Positions 24,004 through 31,964 of a DNA stretch of 64,000 nucleotides are shown piece after piece. The notes beneath the pieces are model-generated. The model saw only the letters and a list, made by a program, of their open reading frames with translations. It was not told where the DNA came from and ran no database searches. Each line of letters opens with the position of its first letter. Position 1 is the stretch's first letter. The translations under genes and the position numbers were made by a program. Source of the DNA: Azospirillum sp. B510 (GTDB lineage: Bacteria > Pseudomonadota > Alphaproteobacteria > Azospirillales > Azospirillaceae). The stretch covers positions 1 through 64,000 of the forward strand of contig NC_013860.1 in NCBI RefSeq assembly GCF_000010725.1. Direction: 5' to 3'.

Positions 24004-25932
24004 TTATACAGGCTGCGGCAGCCCGTGGATGTAGCCGACGCCGCCGCTGCGGCGGTTGCGGTAGGCGTCGTTGATCAGGCCGGCGAGGCTGTCCTTGACC
24101 TTGTCGTGCAGGCCCTTCTCCCAGTCGCCGGGGTGCTGGAAGTTGCTCATGATGTAGGAGAAGCCGTTGACGTCGTCGACCGCCTGCAGGCCGGTCGATT
24201 CGGCCCCCGCCGGGCAGGACAGGATGCGGGACAGCTGCTTGGTATCGACGTTGTAGGCCCACAGGAAGTTGTTGACGTGGGCGCCGCTGTCCTCGCCGAT
24301 CAGTAGCGTGCGCAGCTTCTCGGAGAATTTCAGGTTGTCGGGGTTGGCGATCAGGTCGGCGTCGGCGGTGTTGCCGATGGCGTCCGGGGTGGCGAGGTCG
24401 CGGCCGACCAGGGCCGGGACGGCGCTGAAATGCACCGGCACCCAGTCGCTGTCGATGGCTGCACCGGCCAGATCGGTCTGGCCGCCCGTCATCGGCAGCT
24501 GATAGACGGCGCCGGCGTTGATGGTGTCGACCTTGATGCCGCTCTTGCCGTCGCTCATCGACTTGTACATGTAGGACACCGCCATGTAGGCGGTCTTGTC
24601 CTTGGCGTTGACGGTGACGCCTTCCAGCTTGGTCAGGGCGAGCGTGGCGCCGACGGTCGGGGCGTAGCGGTGGGTCTCCAGGAAGGCGGCGGCCTTTTCC
24701 ATGCCCGGCTTGAACTTGACCCATTGGGTCTTGCCGCTGAAGCCGATGGCGGTGAAGGACGGATCCTTCGGGTCCTCCTTCTTCACCTCGACGATGTCGG
24801 CGGCCTTCAGCGTGTCGGCCAGCTGCTTGATCTCGTCGCTGGTGGCGTGGCCCAGCTTGATCCACTTGAGCGCGAAGGCGCCGCCCTTGTCGATGTCCTT
24901 GCCCGGTTCCTGCTCCATCTTGGCGGAGTAGAGGGTGCCGGCGGATAGGTCCTTGGCCTTGTCGGCGATGAACATGAACAGGCCGCCGTTGGTGGCGTCG
25001 TCACCCATCAGCACCGTGCGCTCGTCCGGCATCACCTGCACCAGCTCGTGCGAGATGCGGCCCATGCAGTAGTGCTTCTTGATGCTGCCGGTGCCGTCGA
25101 GGTTCACCGTCACTTCCGGCAGATGGCCGTAGTGGTACGGGTTGGCCTTGGTCTCGTCGCCGAACAGGTTCTTGCTGTAGGCGCGGAACTGGTCGTCGGG
25201 CGCGGTCGCGTCCGGCTCGTACTCCTCGCTCGACAGGTGGGTGTTCCAGGGCGACAGGCTGGCGCCGCAGGTGATCCACAGGCCATGCACGCCGCTGGTG
25301 TCGACATTGTGGTACTGCACCAGCTTGAGCGCGCCGGTCTCCTTGTTCTGGTCCAGCGTCAGGACGGCGATCGGCGACGGCAGCTTGCCGTACATCGAGG
25401 CGTCCTTGGAATCGCGGGTGGTGTATTCGAACTGGACGACGGCGAACAGGGTGTTGCCGGTCACGCCCGCCACCTTGGCGCCGGTGATCGGGGCCAGCAT
25501 GTTGCAGCCGTCCGGGCAGTCGGAGAAGAACTGCGTCGGGGTCGCCAGCGAGCCGTCGAGGATCGGCTTGCCGTTGATGTCGACATAGCCGCCGGCCATG
25601 ATCGTGCCGCCCTTGCCGTCCGGAACCATGTCGCCGGTGATGAACAGCGGCTGGTAGCCCAGCGCGAAGCTCTGCTTGGAGCCGTCGGCCCAGGTCACGA
25701 CCATGCTGGATTCGACCGTGGTCTTGGCCTGGGCGGCCGCGGCGGTGGGAGCGGCCATGCCGACGAACTCGACGGCGACCGGCGCGCCCTTGGCGGCTGC
25801 GGCCTCGGCGCCCGAGGCGAACAGCAGTTCCCCGGCGCCGATGCCGGCGACCGGCAGCAGCGGCAGCCCGGCGAGGGCGCGGAGCACCGAACGGCGCGAC
25901 GTTTCAGGCAGCTGAACAGGCAGGTTGGTCAT
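24004..25932 (-). CDS. phoX: PhoX-family alkaline phosphatase (DUF839), Tat-exported
   Basis: A 642-residue protein. The ATG at 25932 follows a good GGGAG site. The N-terminus has a twin-arginine signal (SRRSVLRALAGLPLLPVAG, RR at residues 13-14), so it is exported folded to the periplasm. The body matches the DUF839/PhoX family of calcium- and iron-dependent phosphatases: GLWITCGASLSPWNTHLSSEE, GHLPEVTVNLDG, MGRISHELVQVMPDERTVLMGDD and FMFIADKAKDL. These release phosphate from organic esters. No convincing Pho box was found upstream, so phosphate control is not shown. Confidence 0.87.
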   Translation of the reverse strand: MTNLPVQLPETSRRSVLRALAGLPLLPVAGIGAGELLFASGAEAAAAKGAPVAVEFVGMAAPTAAAAQAKTTVESSMVVTWADGSKQSFALGYQPLFITGDMVPDGKGGTIMAGGYVDINGKPILDGSLATPTQFFSDCPDGCNMLAPITGAKVAGVTGNTLFAVVQFEYTTRDSKDASMYGKLPSPIAVLTLDQNKETGALKLVQYHNVDTSGVHGLWITCGASLSPWNTHLSSEEYEPDATAPDDQFRAYSKNLFGDETKANPYHYGHLPEVTVNLDGTGSIKKHYCMGRISHELVQVMPDERTVLMGDDATNGGLFMFIADKAKDLSAGTLYSAKMEQEPGKDIDKGGAFALKWIKLGHATSDEIKQLADTLKAADIVEVKKEDPKDPSFTAIGFSGKTQWVKFKPGMEKAAAFLETHRYAPTVGATLALTKLEGVTVNAKDKTAYMAVSYMYKSMSDGKSGIKVDTINAGAVYQLPMTGGQTDLAGAAIDSDWVPVHFSAVPALVGRDLATPDAIGNTADADLIANPDNLKFSEKLRTLLIGEDSGAHVNNFLWAYNVDTKQLSRILSCPAGAESTGLQAVDDVNGFSYIMSNFQHPGDWEKGLHDKVKDSLAGLINDAYRNRRSGGVGYIHGLPQPV

Positions 25933-26101
25933 GGCTGGTGTCTCCCGAACCCTCATCAGGGCAAACTGCTGGCATGAGCGGTGCCATCAGGGCATGGAGG
26001 CCCGTCCGGCACGCCCTTGTTCTTGGCGAGCGTCCGGGAAGCTACAGCGGGGATGTTACAGTTTGACGGGCGCGCTCCCCTTCGGCAGGGCGCCTCCTCC
26101 C

Positions 26102-26374
26102 TCAGCGCGCGCTGAGCATGCAGGTGCGGTCGGAGGGCATGGGCAGGGTCGCCGCCTTGCCATCGGGCCCGGTGCCGCGCACCACGCGGCCGCCGGCCTT
26201 TCCATCCGTGGGCGGTCGATCGATGATCTCCGGGTCGGTCAGCTGGCCGGCGACCTTCCATTGCCGGGTCTGCGGGTCCTGGCAGCGTAGCTCGTAGCGG
26301 CCCTTCATCGGCTCGGCGGCGGCGGGCAGGCTGACGGCGATCATCAGCAGCATCGGGATGGCGAGGCGGATCAT
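26102..26374 (-). CDS. Small exported protein of unknown function
   Basis: A 90-residue protein with a clear signal peptide (MIRLAIPMLLMIAVSLPAAAE). The mature part is about 70 residues with two cysteines (LRCQDPQT and RTCMLSAR) that could form a disulphide in the periplasm. It is encoded 10 bp downstream of the Nudix gene in the same direction. The family is not recognised. Confidence 0.6.
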   Translation of the reverse strand: MIRLAIPMLLMIAVSLPAAAEPMKGRYELRCQDPQTRQWKVAGQLTDPEIIDRPPTDGKAGGRVVRGTGPDGKAATLPMPSDRTCMLSAR

Positions 26375-26384
26375 CGGTTCTTCC

Positions 26385-26993
26385 TCAGGGGGCCGTGTGG
26401 GACGGTTGCGGGCGGGACAGCACGCCGGCGATGTCGGTCTGCCACACCATGCTGACCAGCGCGATCTGGGTCAGCAGATGCATCTCGCCGCGGCCGATGG
26501 CGTCCAGCAGCTCCGTCCGCGTCAGGAACAGGATCTCGGTCTCCTCCAGATCGTCGGCGATCGGATCGGCGACGCGGCGGCAGCCGGTGGCGTGGAACAT
26601 GTGCGACCAGGCCCCGCCCTGGTTGGCGTTGACGATGTAGGCGCCGAGGTCGGTCCAGCGCTCCGCCTCCATCCCCGTCTCCTCCAGCAGTTCGCGCCTC
26701 GCGGCGGCCAGCGGGTCCTCGCCGGGCGACAGATGGCCGCCGGGGAAGACCAGCCCGACCCTGCGCGGGCCGTGGCGGTACTGGCGGTAGGTGACGATCC
26801 GCCCGTCCGCCGTCTCGGCGAAGATGCAGGCGAAGGAGGGCTGGTCGAGCTGGTAATAGTCGTCGATCCGCCGTCCGTCCGGCAGTTCCACCGTCTCCAC
26901 CCGCACCTTCAGGAAGGGAACGGCGTCGAGCAGCTCGCGGCTGTCCAGCACGGTCCAGGGGCAGTGGAGGCGGTCGGGGCGGTGTCCGGACAT
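26385..26993 (-). CDS. Nudix hydrolase
   Basis: A 202-residue protein with a complete Nudix box, G(GHLSP)GE...RELLEETGM (about residues 78-100), the metal-binding signature of nucleotide-diphosphate-linked hydrolases. Overall it resembles the ADP-ribose/ADP-sugar pyrophosphatase group (VPFLKVRVETVELPDG, RQYRHG.R). The start at 26993 gives this natural N-terminus; the open frame upstream runs into the toxin gene and is not used. Its substrate is unknown; ADP-sugar or a damaged nucleotide is plausible. Confidence 0.85.
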   Translation of the reverse strand: MSGHRPDRLHCPWTVLDSRELLDAVPFLKVRVETVELPDGRRIDDYYQLDQPSFACIFAETADGRIVTYRQYRHGPRRVGLVFPGGHLSPGEDPLAAARRELLEETGMEAERWTDLGAYIVNANQGGAWSHMFHATGCRRVADPIADDLEETEILFLTRTELLDAIGRGEMHLLTQIALVSMVWQTDIAGVLSRPQPSHTAP

Positions 26994-27021
26994 TGGGGGG
27001 CCTGCTCTGCGATGGGGGCGG

Positions 27022-27405
27022 TCACCACAGCCGCGTGACGATGCCGTCGAAGACCGCGTCGGCGGAGACCAGCGGCAGCTTGTAATGCATCGCCGTGGCC
27101 GCCAACAGACGGTCAAAAGGGTCATGATGGGACCAGTTCATCATGCCGGCGAGCAGGCAGACCGCCGGATCGAAGCCGGCGGCCACACCGCCCTGTTCGG
27201 CCAGCAGCGCATCCAGCCGCCCCACGAAGGGCTCCATCTCCGGCCATTTGCCGAGCCGGACCTTTTGGGCGATTTCGAAGAAGGTGATCGGGCTGACCAG
27301 CACCATGTCGGCCCCGGCGATGGCGGCGATGGCCGGTTTAGACAGGCGGGAGTCGCCGGACAGGCTCCAGGCCCAGGCATGGGTATCGAGCAGGACCGCC
27401 GTCAT
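27022..27405 (-). CDS. PIN-domain toxin, VapC type
   Basis: A 127-residue PIN-domain ribonuclease. The catalytic acidic residues are visible in VLLDTHAWAW (Asp near residue 7), TFFEIAQKVRLGKW (Glu near 44) and HHDPFDRLLAATA (Asp near 95-98), followed by LVSADAVF. It is encoded 7 bp after a Phd-type antitoxin gene, the usual order for such toxin-antitoxin pairs. The expected action is cleavage of RNA when the antitoxin is lost. Confidence 0.9.
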   Translation of the reverse strand: MTAVLLDTHAWAWSLSGDSRLSKPAIAAIAGADMVLVSPITFFEIAQKVRLGKWPEMEPFVGRLDALLAEQGGVAAGFDPAVCLLAGMMNWSHHDPFDRLLAATAMHYKLPLVSADAVFDGIVTRLW

Positions 27406-27412
27406 GCTCTCC

Positions 27413-27646
27413 TCAGGCTCCGCCTTCCCAGCCGTCCAGCTCTTTATCGCTCATCGGCTCGAAGAAGTCTGGTCCGCTGCCGAGCTTGTCCTTCAGCAGG
27501 CCGATGGTGAAGGCTCCGCGGGAAACCGGGACCAGCCGCACGACCGGCCTGCTTCCCTTGGCGATGACGACTTCTTCACCGCGCAGTGCCGCCTCGATCA
27601 GCCTGGACAGGTTGGTCTTGGCCGCGTGGATGGTGACCTGCCGCAT
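27413..27646 (-). CDS. Phd/YefM-family antitoxin
   Basis: A 77-residue protein beginning MRQVTIHAAKTNLSRLIEAAL and continuing GEEVVIAKGSRPVVRLVP, the classic Phd/YefM DNA-binding fold. The C-terminal tail (KLGSGPDFFEPMSDKELDGW) would wrap the toxin. A GGAGG site precedes the ATG. It pairs with the PIN toxin just downstream and probably represses the shared promoter. Confidence 0.9.
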   Translation of the reverse strand: MRQVTIHAAKTNLSRLIEAALRGEEVVIAKGSRPVVRLVPVSRGAFTIGLLKDKLGSGPDFFEPMSDKELDGWEGGA

Positions 27647-27757
27647 CCTGGCACCTCCGTCTTTTCCGATGGAATCTAGGGACCGGGTTGCGGTTGGTCA
27701 AGTTGGCTAAGTCAATGAGGTGCAGGTCTTTTGTCGGGGATCGGGGGACCGGTTCTT

Positions 27758-28753
27758 TCACGGCGCCACGTAGATCTGGTTCACGAAGGGGTCGAGCCCA
27801 TCCAGCATGGCGGTCGAGTGGCGGTCGAGCAGCGGGACGGTCGGGCCGTGGGGGGTGCGGTTGATGTTGTACTGCCCCGACAGCAGCAGGCGCCGGCCGC
27901 GCCGCGGCAAGGCACCCTTGTGGATGCCGTAGGTGTCGCCCATAAAGCGGCTGCCGGCCGGACCGGTCATCGTCACGGTGCCGCTGGTGCCGAAGGCGGC
28001 CTCCACCTGCGCGTCGGTCAGGGCGCGGCCGGTGGAGAGCCGGCGGCTGCGGTGGCTGCCCTTGACGAAGATGTGCGGGCCGCCGTCATCGTCCACGTCG
28101 GTCAGGTAGAAGAAGATCTTGAAGCCGCGCAGGCTGTCGAGGTCGCGGTGGTGGCGCTGGGTGCCCTTGGCGGCGTCGCGTCCGCCGAAGCTCTCCCCGC
28201 CCCAGGACCACCAGCAGCCGATGTTGTCGAGAATCGGTTTGCAGCCGAGATACAGCTCCGCTGTCTCCAGCACCTGCGGGTCGTTGAACAGATCCAGCAC
28301 ATGGGGGGCCCGCAGGATCTGGTCGATGCCGTGATAGCCCATGTTGGACTCCGGGCTGGGCGGGCTGTCGGGCCGGAACCAGCCCAGATGCGGGCGGAAG
28401 GGATCGTGGCAGGGGGTATTCCCGAAATAGCTGTGCAGATCCGCGACGACGGCCGGGGCGATCGGTGGCAGCAGCGGGGTGATGCCGTCCCTCTTCAGCG
28501 TCCGGCACCAGTCCCGCGCCTCCAGCGACGGGTAGAAGCCCGGCGTGCGCGGCCGCCGCGCCGCGATCAGCGCCGCCAGCCGGTCGCGCAGGACCGGGTC
28601 GGTGACGATGGGCAGGATGTCGTAGATGGCGTAGCGCGGGTCTGCCTTCGCTTTGCGCCAGTAGGCCAGCGGCGAGGGGATGCGCGTCCGCACATTGTCC
28701 AGAAAGCTGCCGACGGGGGCGGGAGCGGAGGTGGGGACGACGGAGGACGCCAT
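27758..28753 (-). CDS. Phytanoyl-CoA dioxygenase (PhyH) family protein
   Basis: A 331-residue protein resembling Fe(II)/2-oxoglutarate oxygenases of the PhyH family. The iron ligands are probably the H and D of HHRDLD and the later His in YGIHKG; a 2-oxoglutarate-binding Arg may be in RRGRRLLLSGQY. The stretch DDDGGPHIFVKGSHRS is typical of the family. Start uncertain: the ATG at 28753 is used, 28804 is the alternative, and neither has a strong ribosome site. It may hydroxylate a lipid or a sugar-linked substrate. A Rieske oxygenase lies 2 kb away on the other strand, so two oxygenases of different types are near each other. Confidence 0.8.
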   Translation of the reverse strand: MASSVVPTSAPAPVGSFLDNVRTRIPSPLAYWRKAKADPRYAIYDILPIVTDPVLRDRLAALIAARRPRTPGFYPSLEARDWCRTLKRDGITPLLPPIAPAVVADLHSYFGNTPCHDPFRPHLGWFRPDSPPSPESNMGYHGIDQILRAPHVLDLFNDPQVLETAELYLGCKPILDNIGCWWSWGGESFGGRDAAKGTQRHHRDLDSLRGFKIFFYLTDVDDDGGPHIFVKGSHRSRRLSTGRALTDAQVEAAFGTSGTVTMTGPAGSRFMGDTYGIHKGALPRRGRRLLLSGQYNINRTPHGPTVPLLDRHSTAMLDGLDPFVNQIYVAP

Positions 28754-28921
28754 GGGATGAGGCACCGCGCGAAAGGAGAATCGTTCGTGACGAAGACTCT
28801 CCATAAGGGCAGCGGTCTTTCAAGGCGTATCCGCTTCTCCGCATCGCTCCGCCGCTGAGGCTCGGTGTCGCGGGGCCTCTGATAGGGTGGGCGGGCTTGC
28901 ATCACGTCGATGAAGGGTCAA

Positions 28922-28935
28922 TGTTACATGTAACA
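28922..28935. promoter_or_regulatory. Perfect 14-bp palindrome before the mazE-like gene
   Basis: TGTTACATGTAACA is its own reverse complement and ends 16 bp before the proposed antitoxin start at 28952. Antitoxins usually repress their own operon by binding such a site, so this is a candidate operator. Confidence 0.55.
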
Positions 28936-28951
28936 GATGGAGTATCCGGCC

Positions 28952-29164
28952 ATGTCCACACCGCTTTCCTTCCGGGTCCAGCGCCACCGCGACAACCTGC
29001 GTGCCGCCGGGCTGCGTCCCTTGCAGATCTGGGTGCCGGACACCCGCCGGCCCGGCTTCGCCACCGAATGCCGGCGCCAGTCGCGGCTGGTCCGGGACAC
29101 CTTGCGGGAACAGGAGACGCTGGACTGGCTGGACGCGGTCCGCGATAGGGAGGGCTGGGAGTGA
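28952..29164 (+). CDS. MazE-like antitoxin (DUF3018 type)
   Basis: A 70-residue protein MSTPLSFRVQRHRDNLRAAG...RPLQIWVPDTRRPGFATECRRQ, typical of the DUF3018 antitoxin family found next to MazF toxins. The ATG at 28952 is preferred over 28937 because GGAG lies 9 bp before it. Its stop overlaps the GTG start of the toxin gene (GTGA), so the pair is translationally coupled. Confidence 0.85.
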   Translation: MSTPLSFRVQRHRDNLRAAGLRPLQIWVPDTRRPGFATECRRQSRLVRDTLREQETLDWLDAVRDREGWE

Positions 29165-29484
29165 GGCGCGGCGATCTGGTGACGGTCGCCATGCAAGGCG
29201 ATTCCGGGAAACCGCGTCCGGCGCTGGTCATCCAGTCCGATCTGTTCGACGGGCATCCCAGCGTCACCATCCTGCCGATCACGGGCGAGCTGGTGGAGGC
29301 GCCGTTGTTCCGCCTGTCGGTCGACCCGACGCCAGGCAACGGCCTGCGCAAACGCTCGCAGGTGATGGTCGACAAGGTCCAGACGATCGCCCGCGACAAG
29401 ATCGGCGAGGCGTTCGGACGGTTGGGGGATGACAGCATGCTCGCGGTGAACCGGGCGTTCCTCCTCTGGATCGGACTGGCCTGA
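29161..29484 (+). CDS. MazF-family mRNA interferase toxin
   Basis: A 107-residue protein with the MazF/PemK fold: MRRGDLVTVAMQGDSGKPRPALVIQ (the loop Gly-Lys-Pro-Arg-Pro is diagnostic), TILPITGELV and KRSQVMVDKVQTIARDKIGEAFG. MazF toxins cut single-stranded RNA at short sequences. It starts with GTG overlapping the antitoxin stop. Confidence 0.92.
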   Translation: MRRGDLVTVAMQGDSGKPRPALVIQSDLFDGHPSVTILPITGELVEAPLFRLSVDPTPGNGLRKRSQVMVDKVQTIARDKIGEAFGRLGDDSMLAVNRAFLLWIGLA

Positions 29485-29525
29485 GCTGGCTTGCTGCTGT
29501 TTTTCGAAAGAGGCAGGGAAACCCG

Positions 29526-30674
29526 ATGGCCATGACCGGTGTCGAACATCGCGTGCTGTATCGTGATCCGCGTTTCTATGCGTCCTTTCCGTCGCTCGCC
29601 CCGGTGGGGGACGGTTCCGTGCTGCTCGCCTTCCGGCGCGCCCGCGACCATCGTTGGCTGCGTGGGCCGGAGTACCGGGCGGGGAAAACCGGCTTCAACC
29701 ATGTCGATCATCTCGATTCCCGCTCCCAGACCGTTCTGCTGCGACTCGGCCCCGACGCGGACCCGCTGGGGGAGGAGCTGGCACTGTCTCCCGATCCGCA
29801 GGCGGCCGACCAGGACGCCAGCCTGCTGACCCTGCGCGACGGCCGTATCCTGCTGGCCGGCTTCCGCTGGTATCCGGTGCCGTCCTCGCAGGGGGAGGAC
29901 CTGCGCGCGCTGGGGATCGGGCTGGCCGGCAGTCCGCAGAGGACCGGCGACCTCTACATCTTCTGGGGCGGCTATAGCCGGCACAGCGACGATGGCGGGC
30001 GGAGCTGGACCCCGCACCGCGACCTCCCTCCCCTGCCCGGCCATCCCGACATCGTGCCGGGCCGGCGGCCCTTCCATGGCGGGGCGGTGCGCGGCCGCGC
30101 GGTGGAGGCGGCGGACGGCACGATCCTGCAAACCGGCTACACCCACCATCCCTCCACCGGCACCTACGCCAGCCATCTCTTCGCCTCCACCGACCGGGGG
30201 GAGAGCTGGGGGCATCGGGCGGTCATCGCCATCGATCCCGAGGCCAAAGCCGGCTTCTGCGAGACGGCTCTGCATCTGGACGCCGACGGGGTGCTGCACG
30301 CCTTCCACCGCACCACCGGGCTGGATGACCATCTGGCGACCTCGCGTTCCACCGATCTCGGCCACAGCTGGGAGCCGTGGCGGCGCCATGCGGTGGTCGG
30401 CCACCCCTATGACGCCTGTCCGCTGCCGGACGGCCGGCTGTTGCTGGCCGGCGGTTACCGCCATGCGCCCTACGGCATCCGCGCCCGTCTCTACGACCCG
30501 CGCCGCCAGCAGCCGGACGAGGGGACGGAACTGGTGCTGCGCGACGACGGGCCGGCGCCGGACCTGGGCTATCCGTGGGCGGCGGTGCTGCCGGACGGCC
30601 GCGCCATGGTCGCCTATTACATCTGCGACGCGACGGGGCTGCGCGGGATCGAGGCGACGCTGTTCCGGCCGTGA
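29526..30674 (+). CDS. Sialidase-like (BNR/Asp-box) protein
   Basis: A 382-residue six-bladed beta-propeller of the sialidase superfamily. Asp boxes are visible as SDDGGRSW (about residue 155), STDRGESW (about 222) and STDLGHSW (about 278), with an N-terminal FPSLAPVGDGSVLLAFRRARDH that could hold a catalytic Arg. There is no signal peptide, so it may act in the cytoplasm or leave by another route. With pseudaminic-acid genes on the same replicon, a nonulosonic-acid substrate is attractive, but many Asp-box proteins have other roles. Confidence 0.75.
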   Translation: MAMTGVEHRVLYRDPRFYASFPSLAPVGDGSVLLAFRRARDHRWLRGPEYRAGKTGFNHVDHLDSRSQTVLLRLGPDADPLGEELALSPDPQAADQDASLLTLRDGRILLAGFRWYPVPSSQGEDLRALGIGLAGSPQRTGDLYIFWGGYSRHSDDGGRSWTPHRDLPPLPGHPDIVPGRRPFHGGAVRGRAVEAADGTILQTGYTHHPSTGTYASHLFASTDRGESWGHRAVIAIDPEAKAGFCETALHLDADGVLHAFHRTTGLDDHLATSRSTDLGHSWEPWRRHAVVGHPYDACPLPDGRLLLAGGYRHAPYGIRARLYDPRRQQPDEGTELVLRDDGPAPDLGYPWAAVLPDGRAMVAYYICDATGLRGIEATLFRP

Positions 30675-30740
30675 TCGGGGACGCCTGCGACCCGCTGTAC
30701 CCTGGACCGGGCGGTGGGGCGCGGGCTACCCTTCGTCCCC

Positions 30741-31859
30741 ATGGAAAAGATCCCGCCCTTCGTTCCGGCGAAAGCCGTCCCCGGCATTCTCCCCGCCGGC
30801 TATCACGATCCGGAGATTTTCCGGGCGGAGCAGGAGCGGATCTTCCGGCACGCCTGGGTCTTCGCCGGCTTCACCGACGATCTTGCCCGGCCCAACGACT
30901 ATCTGACCCGGCGCATCGGCGGGCTCGACGTGCTGGTGCAGAATTTCGACGGCGAGCTGCGGGGCTTCCGCAATGTCTGCACCCATCGCTTCGCCATGAT
31001 CCACCGGGCGCCGCGCGGCAATGGCATGCTGCGCTGCGGCTATCATGGCTGGACCTTCGATCGCGACGGCGTCCCCTATGGCATCCCCGGCAACGAGGCG
31101 AATTTCGGCCTCGACCAGGCCGGTCGCTGCGGCCGCGCCCTGACGCCGGTGGCGGTCGGGCTGTGCGGGCGCTTCGTCTTCCTGCGGGTGGCGGCGGAGG
31201 GGCCGGATTTGGCCGACTGGCTCGGCGTGTATGGCGACGTGCTGCGTCATGCCTCGGAGATCTTCGTCCGTTCCTTCGACGAGCGATCGATGGAGTGGGC
31301 GGCCAACTGGAAGATGGGGGTGGAGAGCGTGCTGGAGGTCTATCATGCCGACCTCACCCACCCCACCACCTTCCGCAAGCTGGTGAAGGGCGACTGGCTC
31401 TGTGACTATGACGGCGCCCATTCCCGCGGCGTCACCTCGGTATCGGACAAGAGTGCCCGCTGGTGGGACGGCGTGTCGGAACGGCTGGGCTTCCATTCCA
31501 GCCCGGTCCTGCGCGAGTACGATCATCTGCACATCTTCCCCAACCTGGAGATCGGCTTCACCCGTGGTGCTGTGATGAGTGTCCAGACCTATGATCCGCT
31601 GGGGCCTGAGCGCTGCGCGCTGACTCTCCGGCTGTTCCTGGCCGACCCGGCGGGCGACTCCGGCAAGGGTGGTCCCGCCGCCCGCCGCCTGATCGAGGAG
31701 GGGGCGCGGGACCTCAACATCGCCCTGCTGCGCGAGGATCAGGAGGCGTCGGAGCTGGCCTTCCGGGGGTGCCGCCAGACGGAGCGCCCCGCCCTGCTCG
31801 GCCTCAACGAGGAGCGTATCCAGCAGTTCCATGCGGTGTGGCGGGGAATGATGGGCTGA
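30741..31859 (+). CDS. Rieske-type ring-hydroxylating oxygenase, alpha subunit
   Basis: A 372-residue protein. The Rieske [2Fe-2S] ligands are in CTHRFAMIH and CGYHGWTF (about residues 87-115), and the mononuclear iron site is suggested by ESVLEVYHADLTHP (about 196-209). It is the oxygenase component; no reductase or ferredoxin is adjacent, so electrons must come from elsewhere. Such enzymes hydroxylate or demethylate aromatic compounds, amines or sterol-like substrates. The ATG at 30741 matches the family start better than the one at 30714. It follows the sialidase-like gene by 66 bp. Confidence 0.87.
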   Translation: MEKIPPFVPAKAVPGILPAGYHDPEIFRAEQERIFRHAWVFAGFTDDLARPNDYLTRRIGGLDVLVQNFDGELRGFRNVCTHRFAMIHRAPRGNGMLRCGYHGWTFDRDGVPYGIPGNEANFGLDQAGRCGRALTPVAVGLCGRFVFLRVAAEGPDLADWLGVYGDVLRHASEIFVRSFDERSMEWAANWKMGVESVLEVYHADLTHPTTFRKLVKGDWLCDYDGAHSRGVTSVSDKSARWWDGVSERLGFHSSPVLREYDHLHIFPNLEIGFTRGAVMSVQTYDPLGPERCALTLRLFLADPAGDSGKGGPAARRLIEEGARDLNIALLREDQEASELAFRGCRQTERPALLGLNEERIQQFHAVWRGMMG

Positions 31860-31964
31860 CGCCGTGGTCTCCTCCGCCGCCGATTCCATTTTTTGTCACT
31901 GTCCGGGGGGCTGACGGTCTGTCACTATCGCGTGGGGGGCTTGGTCGTCGGAGGTTGATCCACC

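Noticed and set aside
25956..26080. Possible Pho box upstream of the PhoX-like gene (CTGTAAC and CTGTAGC on the minus strand)
   Set aside because: The two half-sites are 14 bp apart, not the 11 bp of a Pho box, and match poorly.
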